From the NCBI RefSeq assembly GCF_008704495.1, contig NZ_CP023699.1, positions 9,300,001-9,364,000 of the forward strand: a stretch of DNA of 64,000 nt, written 5' to 3'. Positions 63,194 to 64,000 of this stretch are shown here, piece after piece. Both the position numbers and the translations under genes were made by a program. This DNA is from Streptomyces kanamyceticus (lineage in GTDB: Bacteria; Actinomycetota; Actinomycetes; Streptomycetales; Streptomycetaceae). The first letter of the stretch is position 1. Each line of letters starts with the position of its first letter. The notes below the pieces were generated by a model. That model saw nothing but the letters and a program-made list of their open reading frames with translations, made no database searches and was not told the DNA's origin.

Positions 63194-63994
63194 ATGCACG
63201 GCGCAGGCGATCGGATCGACACCTCGACTGCACACTCGGCGCGGGTGTACGACTACATCCTGGGCGGCAAGGACCACTACCTCGTCGACGTCGAGGCGGG
63301 CGACAAGATGTGTGAGCATTGGCCTGCGCTGCCGGTGCACATGGTGGAGAACCGTCGTTTCATGCATCGTGCCGGGCACTACCTGGCCAAGGAGCAGGGC
63401 ATCCGGCAGTTCCTCGATATCGGCACCGGCCTGCCCACGGCCCCCAACCTGCACGAAGTGGTGCAGCAGGTGGCGCCCGAGTCGCATGTGGTCTACGTCG
63501 ACAACGACCCCATCGTCCTGGCCCACGCCCGCGCTCTTCTTCAGGGTTCGCCCGAGGGGGCGACCGCGTACGTCGATGCCGACATGCACGACCCGGACAC
63601 CATCCTGGGCAGCCCCGAGTTCCGTGCGCTGATCGATGTGAAGGAGCCGGTCGGCCTGATGGTCATCGGGATACTCCACTTCATCCTGCCGCCGGATGAC
63701 CGCCGCCTGGTGCAGCGCCTGCTCGAACCGCTGCCGTCGGGCAGCTTCTTGGCGATGACCATCGGCACCGCCGACTTCGCGCCCGGCGAGGTCGGCCGGG
63801 TCGCCGAGGAGTACGCCCAGCAGGGCATGCCCATGGCCCTGCGGGACCTGCCGACCACCACCTCCTTCTTCGACGGGATGGACCTTGTGGAGCCGGGTGT
63901 CACCCAGGTCCACGAGTGGCGCCCGGGGCCCGAGCAGGAGGGTGTCGACGACCGGGCGATCGCGATGTACGGGGCGGTGGCGCGCAAGCCCTGA
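63194..63994 (+). CDS. SAM-dependent methyltransferase of the DUF574/Methyltransf_19 family
   Basis: 266 residues with the family's opening IDTSTAHSARVYDYILGGKDHYLVD, the SAM loop FLDIGTGLPTAPNLHEV, VYVDNDPIVLAHARALL, and the later DRRLVQRLLEPLPSGSFLAM. The family is expanded in Streptomyces and its targets are unknown. ATG 63194 is chosen because GGAG lies 6 bp before it; ATG codons at 63128 and 63152 are in frame. The stop is at 63994, 6 bp before the window ends. Confidence 0.88.
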   Translation: MHGAGDRIDTSTAHSARVYDYILGGKDHYLVDVEAGDKMCEHWPALPVHMVENRRFMHRAGHYLAKEQGIRQFLDIGTGLPTAPNLHEVVQQVAPESHVVYVDNDPIVLAHARALLQGSPEGATAYVDADMHDPDTILGSPEFRALIDVKEPVGLMVIGILHFILPPDDRRLVQRLLEPLPSGSFLAMTIGTADFAPGEVGRVAEEYAQQGMPMALRDLPTTTSFFDGMDLVEPGVTQVHEWRPGPEQEGVDDRAIAMYGAVARKP

Positions 63995-64000
63995 CGGACT

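Overview
The window reads as chromosomal DNA of a Streptomyces or very close relative. The DNA is uniformly GC-rich with G/C-biased third codon positions. Starts are often GTG or TTG, and neighbouring genes are often joined by ATGA, GTGA or TGATG overlaps. Streptomyces hallmarks are present: an AfsR/SARP-type regulator with BTAD, NB-ARC and TPR domains, F420/deazaflavin-type oxidoreductases, a DUF574-type methyltransferase, Ter proteins, and rare TTA (bldA) codons in two genes. I saw no rRNA, tRNA, CRISPR array, insertion sequence or phage.

Positions 1 to about 14.3 kb hold the right-hand end of a non-ribosomal peptide cluster whose start lies outside the window. It contains the last NRPS module (adenylation, carrier, thioesterase), a VioC/AsnO-type amino-acid hydroxylase carrying a TTA codon, an SDR, both subunits of a B12-dependent glutamate mutase (3-methylaspartate supply), a stand-alone FMN domain of glutamate synthase, an ArsR-type regulator with an MFS exporter, an Asp/Asn-type beta-hydroxylase, a PRMT-like methyltransferase and a LuxR-type regulator. 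The binding-pocket residues I read, the hydroxylase and the PRMT-like enzyme together suggest a modified arginine-like residue; the mutase suggests a 3-methyl-Asp residue. A possible hydrolase remnant and an XRE/DUF4177-like protein lie at the edge.

Positions 14.8 to 24.7 kb are housekeeping and regulation: an FprA-type ferredoxin reductase, a YciO/Sua5 protein, an AfsR-like regulator, a VanX-like dipeptidase, an MFS permease, a DJ-1/PfpI protein, a TPR-like protein without a DNA-binding domain, and a TetR regulator. The TetR gene faces a four-gene molybdenum hydroxylase operon (25.0-29.9 kb) like E. coli paoABCD, with two near-identical palindromes between them.

Positions 29.8 to 40.2 kb hold an NB-ARC ATPase without a DNA-binding domain, a coupled MEDS-STAS / MEDS-HATPase pair, a secreted serine hydrolase with a TTA codon, a carboxylesterase whose 3' end runs antisense into a secreted GH16 glucanase gene, and a MoxR/VWA pair. 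Positions 40.3 to 45.0 kb are mostly flavin or F420 oxidoreductases with an HxlR regulator. Positions 45.0 to 49.3 kb (TetR, amino-acid permease, nitrilase-family amidase, PucR regulator) look like a nitrogen-compound uptake and breakdown locus; a second permease plus a YtcJ-like amidohydrolase sits at 53.5-56.7 kb.

Positions 49.8 to 52.5 kb hold TerD, a BlaI/M56 regulator-protease pair and TerB. Matching palindromes stand in front of terD/blaI and of terB, so the pair may control the Ter genes. The right end has a Sfp-type phosphopantetheinyl transferase (able in principle to activate the NRPS), a YigZ protein, SbcD and SbcC, a frameshifted cyclase-like pseudogene and a DUF574-type methyltransferase.
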